Below are positions 1 to 7,549 of a stretch of 64,000 bases of DNA, piece after piece. The position numbers were made by a program, and so were the translations under genes. The stretch is from JAVDCA01 sp035293985. GTDB lineage: Bacteria; Pseudomonadota; Alphaproteobacteria; Rhizobiales; Xanthobacteraceae. How positions within the stretch are numbered: position 1 is the stretch's first letter; each line of letters opens with the position of its first letter. Under the pieces are notes generated by a model. It did not search any database and was not told the DNA's origin. It worked only from the letters and a program-made list of their open reading frames with translations. The stretch is from positions 310,001 to 374,000 of the forward strand of contig DATGLS010000048.1 in NCBI GenBank assembly GCA_035293985.1, written 5' to 3'.

Positions 1-754
1 CATTGGCGGCCGCGGCCTGGAAAGCCTCCATGGTCGGGGCGATGCGCTTGCCCGCCTTATTGACCATGTCGGTGTAGATCATCTTGTTCTGGATGACGTA
101 GGCGTACTCGACGTAACCGATCGCGCCGTCGACCTGCTGCACGTAGGACGCTACGCCCGGGTTGCCCTTGCCGCCGACGCCGTTCGGCCAGTTGACCGAG
201 GTGCCCTCGCCGACGCGCGACTTCCAGTCGGGGCTCACCTTGGAGAGATAGTCGGTGAAGTTGAAGGTCGTGCCCGAGCCGTCGGAGCGGTGCACCGTGG
301 TGATCGCCTGGTGCGGGAGCTTCACGTTCGGATTGAGCGTCTTGATCGCCGCGTCGTCCCACTCCTTGATGTCGCCGAGATAGATCTTGGCGAGCGTCGG
401 ACCATCGAGAACCATCTCGCCGGCCTTGACGCCCGCGAGGTGCACGACCGGCGTGATCGAGATGATCACCTGGGGAAACTGCACGAGGCCGTTCTTGGCG
501 ACATCATCCGGGGTGAGCGGCATGTCGGTATTCGCGAACAGAACCGTCTTCGCCTCGATCTGCTTGATGCCGCCGCCCGACCCGATGGCCTGGTAGTTGA
601 CGGTATCGCCCTTATCCTTCGCGTACTGGTCCGCCCATTTGGACAGAACCGGGTAGATGGCGGTGCCGCCGGCGCCGGTCAGGCTCGCGGCTTGCACGTT
701 CGTGGCCAAAGCAACAGCCGCGGCGGCCACGGCCGCGACAAGGTGGATTCGCAT
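1..754 (-). CDS. pstS: Phosphate ABC transporter periplasmic binding protein PstS (partial, 3' end cut by window edge)
   Basis: Periplasmic phosphate receptor of the high-affinity PstSCAB importer. The reading frame starts with ATG at 754 and runs off the left edge, giving 251 residues. It opens with a Sec signal peptide (hydrophobic Ala/Val stretch to about residue 22) followed by ASLTGAGGTAIYPVLSKW, the typical start of mature PstS. Phosphate-site signatures are visible: IGSGGGIKQI near residues 57-66 and HRSDGSGTTFNF near residues 155-166. A Pho box lies 82 bases upstream of the start. The pstC/A/B genes would lie to the left, outside the window. Family assignment is secure. Confidence 0.95.
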   Translation of the reverse strand, partial: MRIHLVAAVAAAAVALATNVQAASLTGAGGTAIYPVLSKWADQYAKDKGDTVNYQAIGSGGGIKQIEAKTVLFANTDMPLTPDDVAKNGLVQFPQVIISITPVVHLAGVKAGEMVLDGPTLAKIYLGDIKEWDDAAIKTLNPNVKLPHQAITTVHRSDGSGTTFNFTDYLSKVSPDWKSRVGEGTSVNWPNGVGGKGNPGVASYVQQVDGAIGYVEYAYVIQNKMIYTDMVNKAGKRIAPTMEAFQAAAAN

Positions 755-1149
755 TGCGGTATCTCCGCTTATCGCCGGTCGCTTCGGGCGTCGCCCTCTC
801 CTCGACCGATCGCGGCGCCACCAAACGAGCGATTTGTTACAGTGGCATGACAGTGTTGCGCCGCAATGATTACGCCCTCCCACCGCTTCCGGCGGCCAAC
901 ACCTTTCGTTGCACCGCAATGCGATGAATTAGCATTCCCTGCCAGTTACTTACGTCATTGGTAAAACTCGATTGTGACGGCGACAAACAGGCGCCACCCG
1001 GCTCAAGTCTGTTAGTCTGTCCACCAAAATTTGTGTGATGCGCCCGCGGATATCACGTCAGGGCCAGGCCGAAAAACGGCGCAGAATTCACGACCCCAAA
1101 AGGCGGTGCGGCCATCCGAGTTCCCGCGCGATCGAGACCACGCGGATCG
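755..1149. other. Intergenic region between pstS and a small membrane protein gene
   Basis: This gap holds the pstS 5' leader and Pho box. Beyond position 860 I see no convincing gene, RNA or terminator; the short plus-strand frame at 1031-1219 lacks a ribosome binding site and coding character. Confidence 0.6.
836..853 (-). promoter_or_regulatory. Pho box (PhoB binding site) of pstS
   Basis: On the minus strand the sequence is CTGTCATGCCACTGTAAC: two 7-base half-sites (CTGTCAT and CTGTAAC) in direct repeat with an 11-base period, matching the PhoB consensus CTGTCAT-N4-CTGTCAT with two mismatches in the second half. It lies 82 bases before the pstS ATG. Phosphate-starvation control by PhoB is inferred from this match. 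Confidence 0.75.
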
Positions 1150-1281
1150 TCAGTTCTGGAAAAGCGGCGTGAACAGCGTCGCGACCGCGGTCACGATCAT
1201 GCCGAGGATGATCGCGTAAGCACAGGTCGCGCCGACGAATTCCATGACGCCGAAGATCGGTCCGTCGTGACGCACATGCAT
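1150..1281 (-). CDS. Small single-span membrane protein, unknown function
   Basis: A 43-residue frame beginning MHVRHDGPIFGVMEF, followed by a hydrophobic segment (about residues 15-37: VGATCAYAIILGMIVTAVAT) and ending LFTPLFQN. A strong Shine-Dalgarno, GGAGGT, sits six bases before the ATG, which is the main reason to accept it as real. I do not recognise a family. It stands alone between pstS and the cupin genes, all on the minus strand. Could be a chance frame, but ribosome site plus membrane segment argue for a translated micro-protein. Confidence 0.5.
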   Translation of the reverse strand: MHVRHDGPIFGVMEFVGATCAYAIILGMIVTAVATLFTPLFQN

Positions 1282-1404
1282 CGTCGCCACCTCCGCCCGA
1301 AACAACGGCACTTTAGCAGAGGCGTTCCACCCCGTCTCATTAAATGCTCGTAAAGGAGCACTCGGCCGCGCGAGTCGACGGTAAATTGGCGGTGATGCGC
1401 GCCC

Positions 1405-1938
1405 CTACTCGGCGGCCTTCAGGTGCTGGTCGCGCCGCTTGTAGAGGTCGTCGTCGGCATAGCCCATGGCTTCGGGGCGGCCGCGGCCGAGCATGATCTG
1501 CACATAGACAGGCGCGAGGCTCGTGTTGTCGTAGCCGTGAATGACGCCGGCCGGGCAGCAGATGCATTCCCACGGCCCGAGCCGCGTGGTGAGCCGCTTG
1601 CCGCTCTCGTCCTCGATGAACACGTCGAGGAAGCCCTGCAGCACGAAGAAGCACTCCTCGACCTCGTGGGTGTGCGCGGCGTTGCCCTGCCCGGGCTCGA
1701 CGTAGACGATCGAGAGCGTGAAATTGCCTGGCGGGATGATGGTTGGATCGTCATGCTTGCCGGAGCCGCCGGCGCCGATGAAGCGGTGCTGGGCGCGCCG
1801 GTAGCCTTCGATCTTGGCGTCCTCGAACGCCGCCCAGTCGGGCTTCTTGTCGCGGAAGCGCCCGACATAGCGCTTCATGATGTCCTCGAGCGGCACGCCG
1901 ACAAGCTCGGGCCGCCGCTGATGCCGTGCAACGCTCAT
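1405..1938 (-). CDS. Cupin domain protein, copy 1 of a tandem pair
   Basis: 177-residue single-domain cupin. Cupin motif 1 is seen as GNAAHTHEVEECFFVLQG (His, His, Glu metal ligands) and motif 2 as PAGVIHGYDN (fourth His). The start at MSVARH, rather than a longer frame, is set by the Shine-Dalgarno TAGGAG 7 bases upstream and by alignment with the neighbouring paralogue at 2033-2566. By eye the two proteins differ at about 24 of 177 positions (about 86% identical), a recent tandem duplication. Such small metal cupins act as dioxygenases, isomerases or ligand-binding proteins; the reaction cannot be told here. It follows the molybdenum hydroxylase genes on the same strand and is probably co-regulated with them. 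Confidence 0.88.
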   Translation of the reverse strand: MSVARHQRRPELVGVPLEDIMKRYVGRFRDKKPDWAAFEDAKIEGYRRAQHRFIGAGGSGKHDDPTIIPPGNFTLSIVYVEPGQGNAAHTHEVEECFFVLQGFLDVFIEDESGKRLTTRLGPWECICCPAGVIHGYDNTSLAPVYVQIMLGRGRPEAMGYADDDLYKRRDQHLKAAE

Positions 1939-2032
1939 GCGCAGTCTCCTACGGTCGAGCAAAGGAGATCCGAGCGTATTCCGAGTTCCGCCGGAACGGA
2001 ATACGCTTGGTGAGCCCGCCGGCGGCGCGCCC

Positions 2033-2566
2033 CTACTCGGCGGCTTTCAGGTGCTGGTCGCGCCGCTTGTAGAGATCCTCGTCGGCGTAGCCCATGGTCT
2101 CAGGCTTGCCGCGGCCGAGCATGACCTGGAAATAGACCGGCCCGAGGCTGTCGTTCTGATACCCGTGGATCACGCCGGCCGGGCATGAGATGCATTCCCA
2201 CGGCCCGAGCCGGGTGGTGATGCGCTTGCCGGACTCGTCCTCGACGAACACGTCGAGGAAGCCCTGCAACACGAAGAAGCACTCCTCGACCTCGTGGGTG
2301 TGGGCGGCGTTGCCCTGGCCGGGCTCCACATACATCACCGAGAGCGTGAAGTTGCCCGCCGGGATCACCGAGGGATCGCCATGCTTGCCGGAGCCGCCGG
2401 CGCCGATGAAGCGGTGCTGGGCGCGCTTGAAGCCCTCGATCTTGGCGTCCTCGAACGCGGCCCAATCCGGCTTCTTCTCTTTGAAGCGGCCGACATAGCG
2501 CTTCATGATGTCTTCGACCGGAACGCCGACGAGCTCGGGCGGACGCGGGTGACGTGCAACGCTCAT
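2033..2566 (-). CDS. Cupin domain protein, copy 2 of a tandem pair
   Basis: 177-residue paralogue of the downstream cupin (1405-1938), with the same intact metal-binding motifs (HTHEVEECFFVLQG and PAGVIHGYQN) and identical C-terminus YKRRDQHLKAAE. The start is supported by AAAGGAG ahead of the ATG. Between this gene and the molybdopterin-subunit gene upstream lie only 67 bases, which contain a perfect inverted repeat (2617-2634) matching a RutR-type operator, so the cupin pair probably has its own regulated promoter. Substitutions between the copies fall mostly on the surface and on residues near motif 2 (DNTSLA versus QNDSLG), so substrate range may differ. Confidence 0.88.
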   Translation of the reverse strand: MSVARHPRPPELVGVPVEDIMKRYVGRFKEKKPDWAAFEDAKIEGFKRAQHRFIGAGGSGKHGDPSVIPAGNFTLSVMYVEPGQGNAAHTHEVEECFFVLQGFLDVFVEDESGKRITTRLGPWECISCPAGVIHGYQNDSLGPVYFQVMLGRGKPETMGYADEDLYKRRDQHLKAAE

Positions 2567-2616
2567 GAGAGCTCTCCTTTATGGGTTCTCGATATCATGC
2601 CTCAAACTACGCGCGA

Positions 2617-2634
2617 ATTGACCATCTGGTCAAT
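2617..2634. promoter_or_regulatory. RutR-type operator (site 1), upstream of the cupin genes
   Basis: ATTGACCATCTGGTCAAT, a perfect 8-base inverted repeat with a 2-base spacer. It ends at the stop codon of the molybdopterin-subunit gene and lies 51 bases before the start of the cupin pair. Two further copies occur at 6394-6411 and 13081-13102. The arms equal the E. coli RutR consensus TTGACCA-NN-TGGTCAA (from memory); the TetR protein encoded at 11410-12069 is the obvious candidate binder. Confidence 0.75.
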
Positions 2635-4922
2635 CATTCGGCGGCCTGCTTGGTCTGCCGCGCCGCGTTGATCATTTCCCACACGCGCGGCGGCGACAGC
2701 GGCAGCTCGCGCGGCTCGACCCCGAAATCGGCGAGCGCATTCGCCACCGCATTGGCCATGACGCCGCCCGCCGCGATCATGCCGCCCTCGCCGGCGCCCT
2801 TGGCGCCGAGCGGATTGATCGGCGACGGCTTCTGGTCGGTCGCGAAGCTGCGCAGGTTGGGAAAATCGCTCGCGGTCGGCAGCAGGTAGTCCATCAGCGA
2901 GCCGGTCAGGAGCTGGCCGTGCTCGTCATAGACGAGGTGCTCGAGGAATGCGCCGCCGAGCCCCTGCACCAGCGAACCGATCACCTGGCCCTTGAGGGTG
3001 AGCGGGTTGATGATGCGTCCGACATCCTCGACCGCGACATAGTCGAGAATCTCCACGCGTCCGGTCTTGGCGTCGACCGTCACGTGCGCGGCGTGCGCGC
3101 CGTACGTCCAGGTATGTTTCTTGTTGAGGAAGAAGCCTTCCGCCGCGATGCCGGCGAAGTCCTTGAGCGGCAGCGCACGTCCATCGACGCCCTTGACCTT
3201 GTCATCGCCGATCTTCACGCCCTCGGCGGTGCAGCCGAGCCGCTTCCCTGCCTCGGCGCGGAGGGCGGCGCGGAATTTCTCCACCGCGTCGAGGAGGGCC
3301 GAGCCGCCCATCACGACCGAGCGCGAGTGATAGGCACCGTAGCCCTCGGTGAGGTAGGCGGTCGAGCCGTGCAGCACCTCGCGGATGCGATCGAGCGGCA
3401 CCTCGAGCGCATCGGCCGCGATCTGGGCGAACACGGTCTCCACCCCCTGCCCGACCGCCGAGGAGCCCATCGACACCGTGAACGTCGCGTCGTCGTTGAG
3501 CGCGACCTTCGCGGTTTCCTTCGGGCCGGCGGCGCCGCCCTCGATGAAGCAGCCGAGCGCAAGGCCGTGATAGCGGCCGTCGATCAGCCGACCCTGCAGC
3601 TTGCGCTTCTCGTTCCAGCCGATCTCGGCGAGGCAGCGGTCGAGCGTCGCCGCATAGTCGCCGCTGTCGAGTTCGTCCTTGCTCTCGAACGGCGTGATGG
3701 TGGCGAGCCGGTACGGCATCTCGGCATCGGCGACGAGGTTGCGGCGGCGAAACTCGATCGGATCGAGGCGCAGATCCTTGGCGACGAGATCGAGCAGCCG
3801 CTCGCGGAAGAAATCGGTCTCGAACCGGCCCGGCCCCCGATAGGTGCCGACCGGCGTCTTGTTGGTCATGAACAGCGTGGTATCGATGTCGATGTTCTCG
3901 ATGCGATACGGGCCCGACATGAACTGGGCGATGTTGCGCGAGCCGACGGCGCCGTTGGTGCGCATGTAGGCGCCCATGTCCGTATAGGCGTTGCCGCGCA
4001 GGCCGAGGATTTTGCCGTCGCGCGTACACGCGATCTCGACGTCGACCTCCGCCTCGCGCGCATGGTTCATCGTCATCAGGTTTTCGCGGCGGTCCTCGAT
4101 CCACTTCACCGGGCGACCGATGTGGCGTGCCGCGAACGGGATGAGGAAATCCTCCGGATAGAACTCGCCGCGCGCGCCGAATCCGCCGCCGACGTCGTTC
4201 TCGACCATGTCGATCGCGGTCTCGGGCAGGCCGATCTGGCCAGCCAGGATGCGGCGGTTGAAGAACGGCACCTTGGCGGCGCCGAAGACGCGCAGGATGC
4301 CGACCGCCGCGTCCCACTCGGCGAGCAGGCCGCGCGGCTCCATGGTGAGGCCGTAGTGGCGCTGGACCTTGAAGCGCTCGCGCCGGCGGTAGGGTGCGTC
4401 CTTGAAGGCGGCCGCCGCGTCGCCGCGCTCGGCGCGGAATTTCAGCGCGATGTTGGTGCCCGTGGGTTCGAACAGCAGGCTTGCGCCCGCGGCCGCGCCG
4501 GCCAGATCCGTGACCGGCGGCAGCGGCTCGATGTCGACACTGATCGCCTCCAGCGCGTCCTCGCCGATCGCGGCACTATCGGCGAGCACGACCGCGACCG
4601 GCTCGCCGACGTAGCGCACCTTGTCGGCAGCGATCACGGGCTGCTCGTAAGGTTTGAAATCGGGCAGCGGCTGCAGCCGCATCGGGATGATCGGCGGACG
4701 CTCACCCATATCTTTGGCGGCGATCACGCCGCGCACGCCGGGAATCTGAAGCGCCGCCGACGCATCGACGCCGTGCAGGCGGCCGTGCGCGACCGAGCTG
4801 CGCAGGATCACGGCGTGCAGCAGCCCGGCGGGCGCGAGATCGTCGACGTATTGGCCGCGCCCGCGCACGAAGCGCAGGTCCTCGCGCCGCTCGATCGGCG
4901 CGCCGATGAAGGTGTTCTTCAT
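2634..4922 (-). CDS. Molybdenum hydroxylase (xanthine dehydrogenase/CO dehydrogenase family), molybdopterin-binding large subunit
   Basis: 762 residues, the usual length of separate CoxL-type subunits. The N-terminal domain (about 1-130) starts IGAPIERREDLRFVRGRGQYVDD. The molybdopterin-binding domain holds GGGFGARGEFYPEDF near residue 246, the active-site loop GTYRGPGR near 359-366 and the C-terminal GAKGAGEGG loop carrying the catalytic Glu. The YRGPGR loop lacks the Cys of true CO dehydrogenases (AYRCSFR), so this is a form II-like hydroxylase of unknown, probably (hetero)aromatic, substrate. Its ATG overlaps the stop of the 2Fe-2S subunit by four bases, and the M, S, L gene order gives a complete three-subunit enzyme. 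A close paralogue lies at 7546-9837. Confidence 0.92.
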   Translation of the reverse strand: MKNTFIGAPIERREDLRFVRGRGQYVDDLAPAGLLHAVILRSSVAHGRLHGVDASAALQIPGVRGVIAAKDMGERPPIIPMRLQPLPDFKPYEQPVIAADKVRYVGEPVAVVLADSAAIGEDALEAISVDIEPLPPVTDLAGAAAGASLLFEPTGTNIALKFRAERGDAAAAFKDAPYRRRERFKVQRHYGLTMEPRGLLAEWDAAVGILRVFGAAKVPFFNRRILAGQIGLPETAIDMVENDVGGGFGARGEFYPEDFLIPFAARHIGRPVKWIEDRRENLMTMNHAREAEVDVEIACTRDGKILGLRGNAYTDMGAYMRTNGAVGSRNIAQFMSGPYRIENIDIDTTLFMTNKTPVGTYRGPGRFETDFFRERLLDLVAKDLRLDPIEFRRRNLVADAEMPYRLATITPFESKDELDSGDYAATLDRCLAEIGWNEKRKLQGRLIDGRYHGLALGCFIEGGAAGPKETAKVALNDDATFTVSMGSSAVGQGVETVFAQIAADALEVPLDRIREVLHGSTAYLTEGYGAYHSRSVVMGGSALLDAVEKFRAALRAEAGKRLGCTAEGVKIGDDKVKGVDGRALPLKDFAGIAAEGFFLNKKHTWTYGAHAAHVTVDAKTGRVEILDYVAVEDVGRIINPLTLKGQVIGSLVQGLGGAFLEHLVYDEHGQLLTGSLMDYLLPTASDFPNLRSFATDQKPSPINPLGAKGAGEGGMIAAGGVMANAVANALADFGVEPRELPLSPPRVWEMINAARQTKQAAE

Positions 4923-5476
4923 CGCGGCTCTCTCCCGTCATCGCGGGACGCGCCATGCGCGCCGACGCGATCTCGTTCCCGGGATCGAGATTGCTTCGGT
5001 TCGCCCGCACCATCTTTGCGATAGGCGCTGCGCGCGTCGAGCACCGCCTCGACGATCGAGATGTAGCCGGTGCAGCGGCAGAGATTGCCCGAGAGGACCT
5101 CGCGCACGCGGTCGGCGTCGCAGTCGGGCTCCTCGCTCAGCAGTGCATGCGCGGTGGTGATCATGCCGGGTGTGCAGAAGCCGCACTGCAGCGCGTGATG
5201 CTTGCGGAACGACTTCTGCAGCGGGGTGAGATCCTCGTCGCTCGACAGCCCCTCGATGGTGGTGATGCTCCGCCCTTCCGCTTGCACGGCGAGCAGCAGG
5301 CAGGCGCGCACCGCCTCGCCGTCGAGCAGCACCGTGCAGGCGCCGCACACGCCGTGCTCGCAGCCCACATGGGTGCCGGTGAGCCGCAGCACGTGACGCA
5401 GGCAGTCGGCGAGCGTCAAGCGCGGCTCGACCGCGACCTCGACCGCCTTGCCGTTGACCTCGAACCTCGTCGCCAT
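4919..5476 (-). CDS. Molybdenum hydroxylase, 2Fe-2S small subunit
   Basis: 185 residues. The N-terminal plant-type ferredoxin domain has its cluster ligands at Cys39, Cys44, Cys47 and Cys59 (GCEHGVCGAC). The C-terminal four-helix [2Fe-2S] domain has ligands at Cys98, Cys101, Cys133 and Cys135 (QCGFCTPG and NLCRCTGY). All eight ligands are present, so the electron path from molybdopterin to FAD should be intact. The last 30 or so residues are a charged Arg/Asp/Glu tail beyond the usual end of the family. Four-base stop/start overlap with the large subunit shows translational coupling; the FAD subunit gene ends 12 bases upstream. Confidence 0.94.
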   Translation of the reverse strand: MATRFEVNGKAVEVAVEPRLTLADCLRHVLRLTGTHVGCEHGVCGACTVLLDGEAVRACLLLAVQAEGRSITTIEGLSSDEDLTPLQKSFRKHHALQCGFCTPGMITTAHALLSEEPDCDADRVREVLSGNLCRCTGYISIVEAVLDARSAYRKDGAGEPKQSRSRERDRVGAHGASRDDGREPR

Positions 5477-5488
5477 AGGCGCTCCGTT

Positions 5489-6343
5489 TCAGGTCGTGGC
5501 CGCGAGCAGCGCGCGCTCGACCATGGTGCCGACCAGCGAGCGGCGATAGGCCGCGCTCGCGTGGATGTCGTCCTGCGGCGTCACGGCGGCGGATGTCGCC
5601 GCGGCGGCACGCGCGATCGTATCGGCATCGACCTTCGCGCCGTTGAGCACGGCCTCGGCGGCCGCGATCCGAGCCGGCCGGTCGCCGACGCCGATCACGC
5701 CGACATGGGCATTGATCGCACGCCCGGCCGCGTTGTGATCGTAGAACACGGCGGCCGCCGCGATGGCGAAGTCGCCGCGGCGCAGCGCGAACTCCTCGAA
5801 GCCGAAGCGACGCGCCGCCGGCCAAGCCGGAAAGTGGATCTCGGTGATGATCTCGTCGGGCGCGAGCGCCGTCGTCAATGCGCTCACGAAGAACTCCGCG
5901 GCCGGGATGACGCGCGTGCCCGCCTTGCCGGTCACCGCGATCTCGGCATCGCAGGCCGTGACGATGCCGGGCATCTCGGCCGCCGGATCGGCATGCGCGA
6001 TGCTTCCGCCGACGGTGCCGCGGTTGCGGATCTGGTAGTGCGCGACGTGGTGCACCGCCGCAACCAGCAGCGGGTGAGCGCGCGCGAGCCCCGCATTGTC
6101 GAGGATGTCGCGCCAGCGCACCAGCGCGCCGAGCCGCACGCCGTCGTCACCGATCCTGATGTCTTTCAACCCGGACAAGCGCCCGAGGTCGACCAGCAGC
6201 GACGGCGCAGTGACGCGGAACGCCAACATCGGCACCAGCGACTGTCCGCCCGCCAGCACTTTTGCGTCCTCATGGGCGGCGAGCAGCGTCACCGCCTCGG
6301 CGAGCGTCGTCGGGCACGCGTAATCAAAGGCCGGCAGTTTCAT
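5489..6343 (-). CDS. Molybdenum hydroxylase, FAD-binding medium subunit
   Basis: 284 residues, CoxM/FAD_binding_5 type. FAD-pyrophosphate motifs are AGGQSLVPMLAFR (31-43) and RNRGTVGGSIAHADP (106-120), followed by the CO-dehydrogenase flavoprotein C-terminal domain. It passes electrons from the iron-sulfur subunit to an acceptor. It is the first gene of the five-gene minus-strand run (M, S, L, cupin, cupin). Its start faces the divergent gene at 6453 across 109 bases holding RutR-type operator site 2. Confidence 0.93.
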   Translation of the reverse strand: MKLPAFDYACPTTLAEAVTLLAAHEDAKVLAGGQSLVPMLAFRVTAPSLLVDLGRLSGLKDIRIGDDGVRLGALVRWRDILDNAGLARAHPLLVAAVHHVAHYQIRNRGTVGGSIAHADPAAEMPGIVTACDAEIAVTGKAGTRVIPAAEFFVSALTTALAPDEIITEIHFPAWPAARRFGFEEFALRRGDFAIAAAAVFYDHNAAGRAINAHVGVIGVGDRPARIAAAEAVLNGAKVDADTIARAAAATSAAVTPQDDIHASAAYRRSLVGTMVERALLAATT

Positions 6344-6393
6344 GTTGCAATGTCGAACCGGTACGGCAGGGTCGTGCGATGTCGTACCATCGT

Positions 6394-6411
6394 GTTGACC
6401 ATTTAGTCAAT
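6394..6411. promoter_or_regulatory. RutR-type operator (site 2), in a divergent promoter region
   Basis: GTTGACCATTTAGTCAAT: 8-base arms with one arm base off the perfect palindrome and a 2-base spacer. It sits 51 bases before the FAD-subunit gene (minus strand) and 42 bases before the gene at 6453 (plus strand), so one bound protein could control both directions. Confidence 0.72.
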
Positions 6412-6452
6412 TCTGGGCACGCTGCGCCTCCCACGTCCCGCCGGAGCATCGC

Positions 6453-7442
6453 ATGGCCCTGCCGCTCACCGTTTCCGTCTGCGACTACGACCGCACGCGC
6501 GCGATCTTCGACGGCCGCGCGCCGATCGAGGGTTGCGACGTGACCGCCGTCAATCTCGAGCCCGAGGAGTCGTTCCACCGCGCCTTCAAGTTCGCCGAGT
6601 TCGACGTCAGCGAAATCTCGATGAGCAGCTACACGATGACGACGGCGCGGGGCGATGCGCACTACATCGCGATCCCGGCGTTCGTGTCGCGCCTCTTCCG
6701 CCACTCGAGCCTGTACGTCCGCACCGACCGAGGAATTAAGGCGCCGCAGGACCTCAAGGGCCGGATGATCGGCCTGCCCGAATACCAGATGACCGCGAAC
6801 CTGTGGGTGCGCGGCATCCTACAGGACGAGTACGGCGTGAAGCCGGCCGACATCCGCTGGCGGCGTGGCGGGCTCGAGGAGGCCGGCCGCGAGGAACGCG
6901 CCAAGATCAAGCTGCCGCCCGAGGTCGAGCTGATCCAGGTGCCCAACGACCGCACCCTCTCGCAGATGCTGGCGGCGGGCGAGATCGACGGCGTTCTTTC
7001 GGCGCGGGCGCCGAGCTGCTTCCTCGCCGGCGCGCCCAATGTCGGCCGGCTGTTTCCCAACTATCCCGAGGTCGAGGCCGCCTATTTCAAGAAGACCGGG
7101 ATCTTCCCGATCATGCATGCGATCGGCATCCGCCGCTCGCTGGTCGAGAAGCACCCCTGGCTCGCGGTGAGCGTCTACAAGGCCTTCCTCAAGGCGAAGC
7201 AGATCGCGATCGCCGAGCTCGGCCAGATCGGCCACCTTGCCGTGTCGCTGCCCTGGCCCGTCGCCGCCTACGATCAGGCCTGCGCGTCGCTCGGCCCGGA
7301 CTACTGGAGCTACGGCGCCAACGAGAACCGCAAGGTGCTGGAGACGCTCGCGCGCTACTCCTTCGAGCAGGGCCTCTCGGTGCGCCAGCTACCCTTCGCG
7401 GAGATGTTCGTGCCGTCGACCTACGATCTGACGAAGATCTGA
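6453..7442 (+). CDS. 4,5-dihydroxyphthalate decarboxylase-like protein (periplasmic-binding fold)
   Basis: 329 residues, no signal peptide. The opening LTVSVCDYDRTRAIFDGR and the segment FAEFDVSEISMSSYTM are typical of the Pht5/4,5-dihydroxyphthalate decarboxylase family, which has a type-2 periplasmic-binding fold but is cytoplasmic. Known members decarboxylate dihydroxyphthalate; most homologues are uncharacterised and may act on other aromatic acids. It is divergent from the molybdenum hydroxylase operon and shares the RutR-type operator with it, pointing to a step in the same pathway, for example decarboxylation after hydroxylation. The actual substrate is inference only. It ends convergently against the second molybdopterin subunit gene. 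Confidence 0.8.
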   Translation: MALPLTVSVCDYDRTRAIFDGRAPIEGCDVTAVNLEPEESFHRAFKFAEFDVSEISMSSYTMTTARGDAHYIAIPAFVSRLFRHSSLYVRTDRGIKAPQDLKGRMIGLPEYQMTANLWVRGILQDEYGVKPADIRWRRGGLEEAGREERAKIKLPPEVELIQVPNDRTLSQMLAAGEIDGVLSARAPSCFLAGAPNVGRLFPNYPEVEAAYFKKTGIFPIMHAIGIRRSLVEKHPWLAVSVYKAFLKAKQIAIAELGQIGHLAVSLPWPVAAYDQACASLGPDYWSYGANENRKVLETLARYSFEQGLSVRQLPFAEMFVPSTYDLTKI

Positions 7443-7448
7443 CGCGCC

Positions 7449-7549
7449 GTAGGGTGGGCAAAATCGCCAGCACCGCGGTCTCCGCGTGCGCAACCGCGCG
7501 TTGGCGAGTTTGCCCACGCCGCAGCGCCCAGCGCGGTTGCCCACCCTAC
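7449..7549. repeat. Intergenic palindromic repeat, family A copy 1 (GTAGGGTGGGCAA type)
   Basis: About 100 bases bounded by GTAGGGTGGGCAA and its inverse TTGCCCACCCTAC. Related copies are at 18448-18547 and 30457-30560. It fills the whole gap between two convergent genes, and the TAG stop codon of the molybdopterin subunit gene (7546-7548) is part of the repeat's end. Confidence 0.8.

Noticed and set aside
2634..4922. Carbon monoxide dehydrogenase (coxL) as product
   Set aside because: The active-site loop is YRGPGR, not the Cys-containing YRCSFR of true CO dehydrogenases, and no cox accessory genes are present.
2919..5024. A 701-codon plus-strand frame, and similar ones at 7486-9918 and 41770-43305
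   Set aside because: Shadows of the molybdopterin-subunit and hydantoinase genes, which have clear family motifs.
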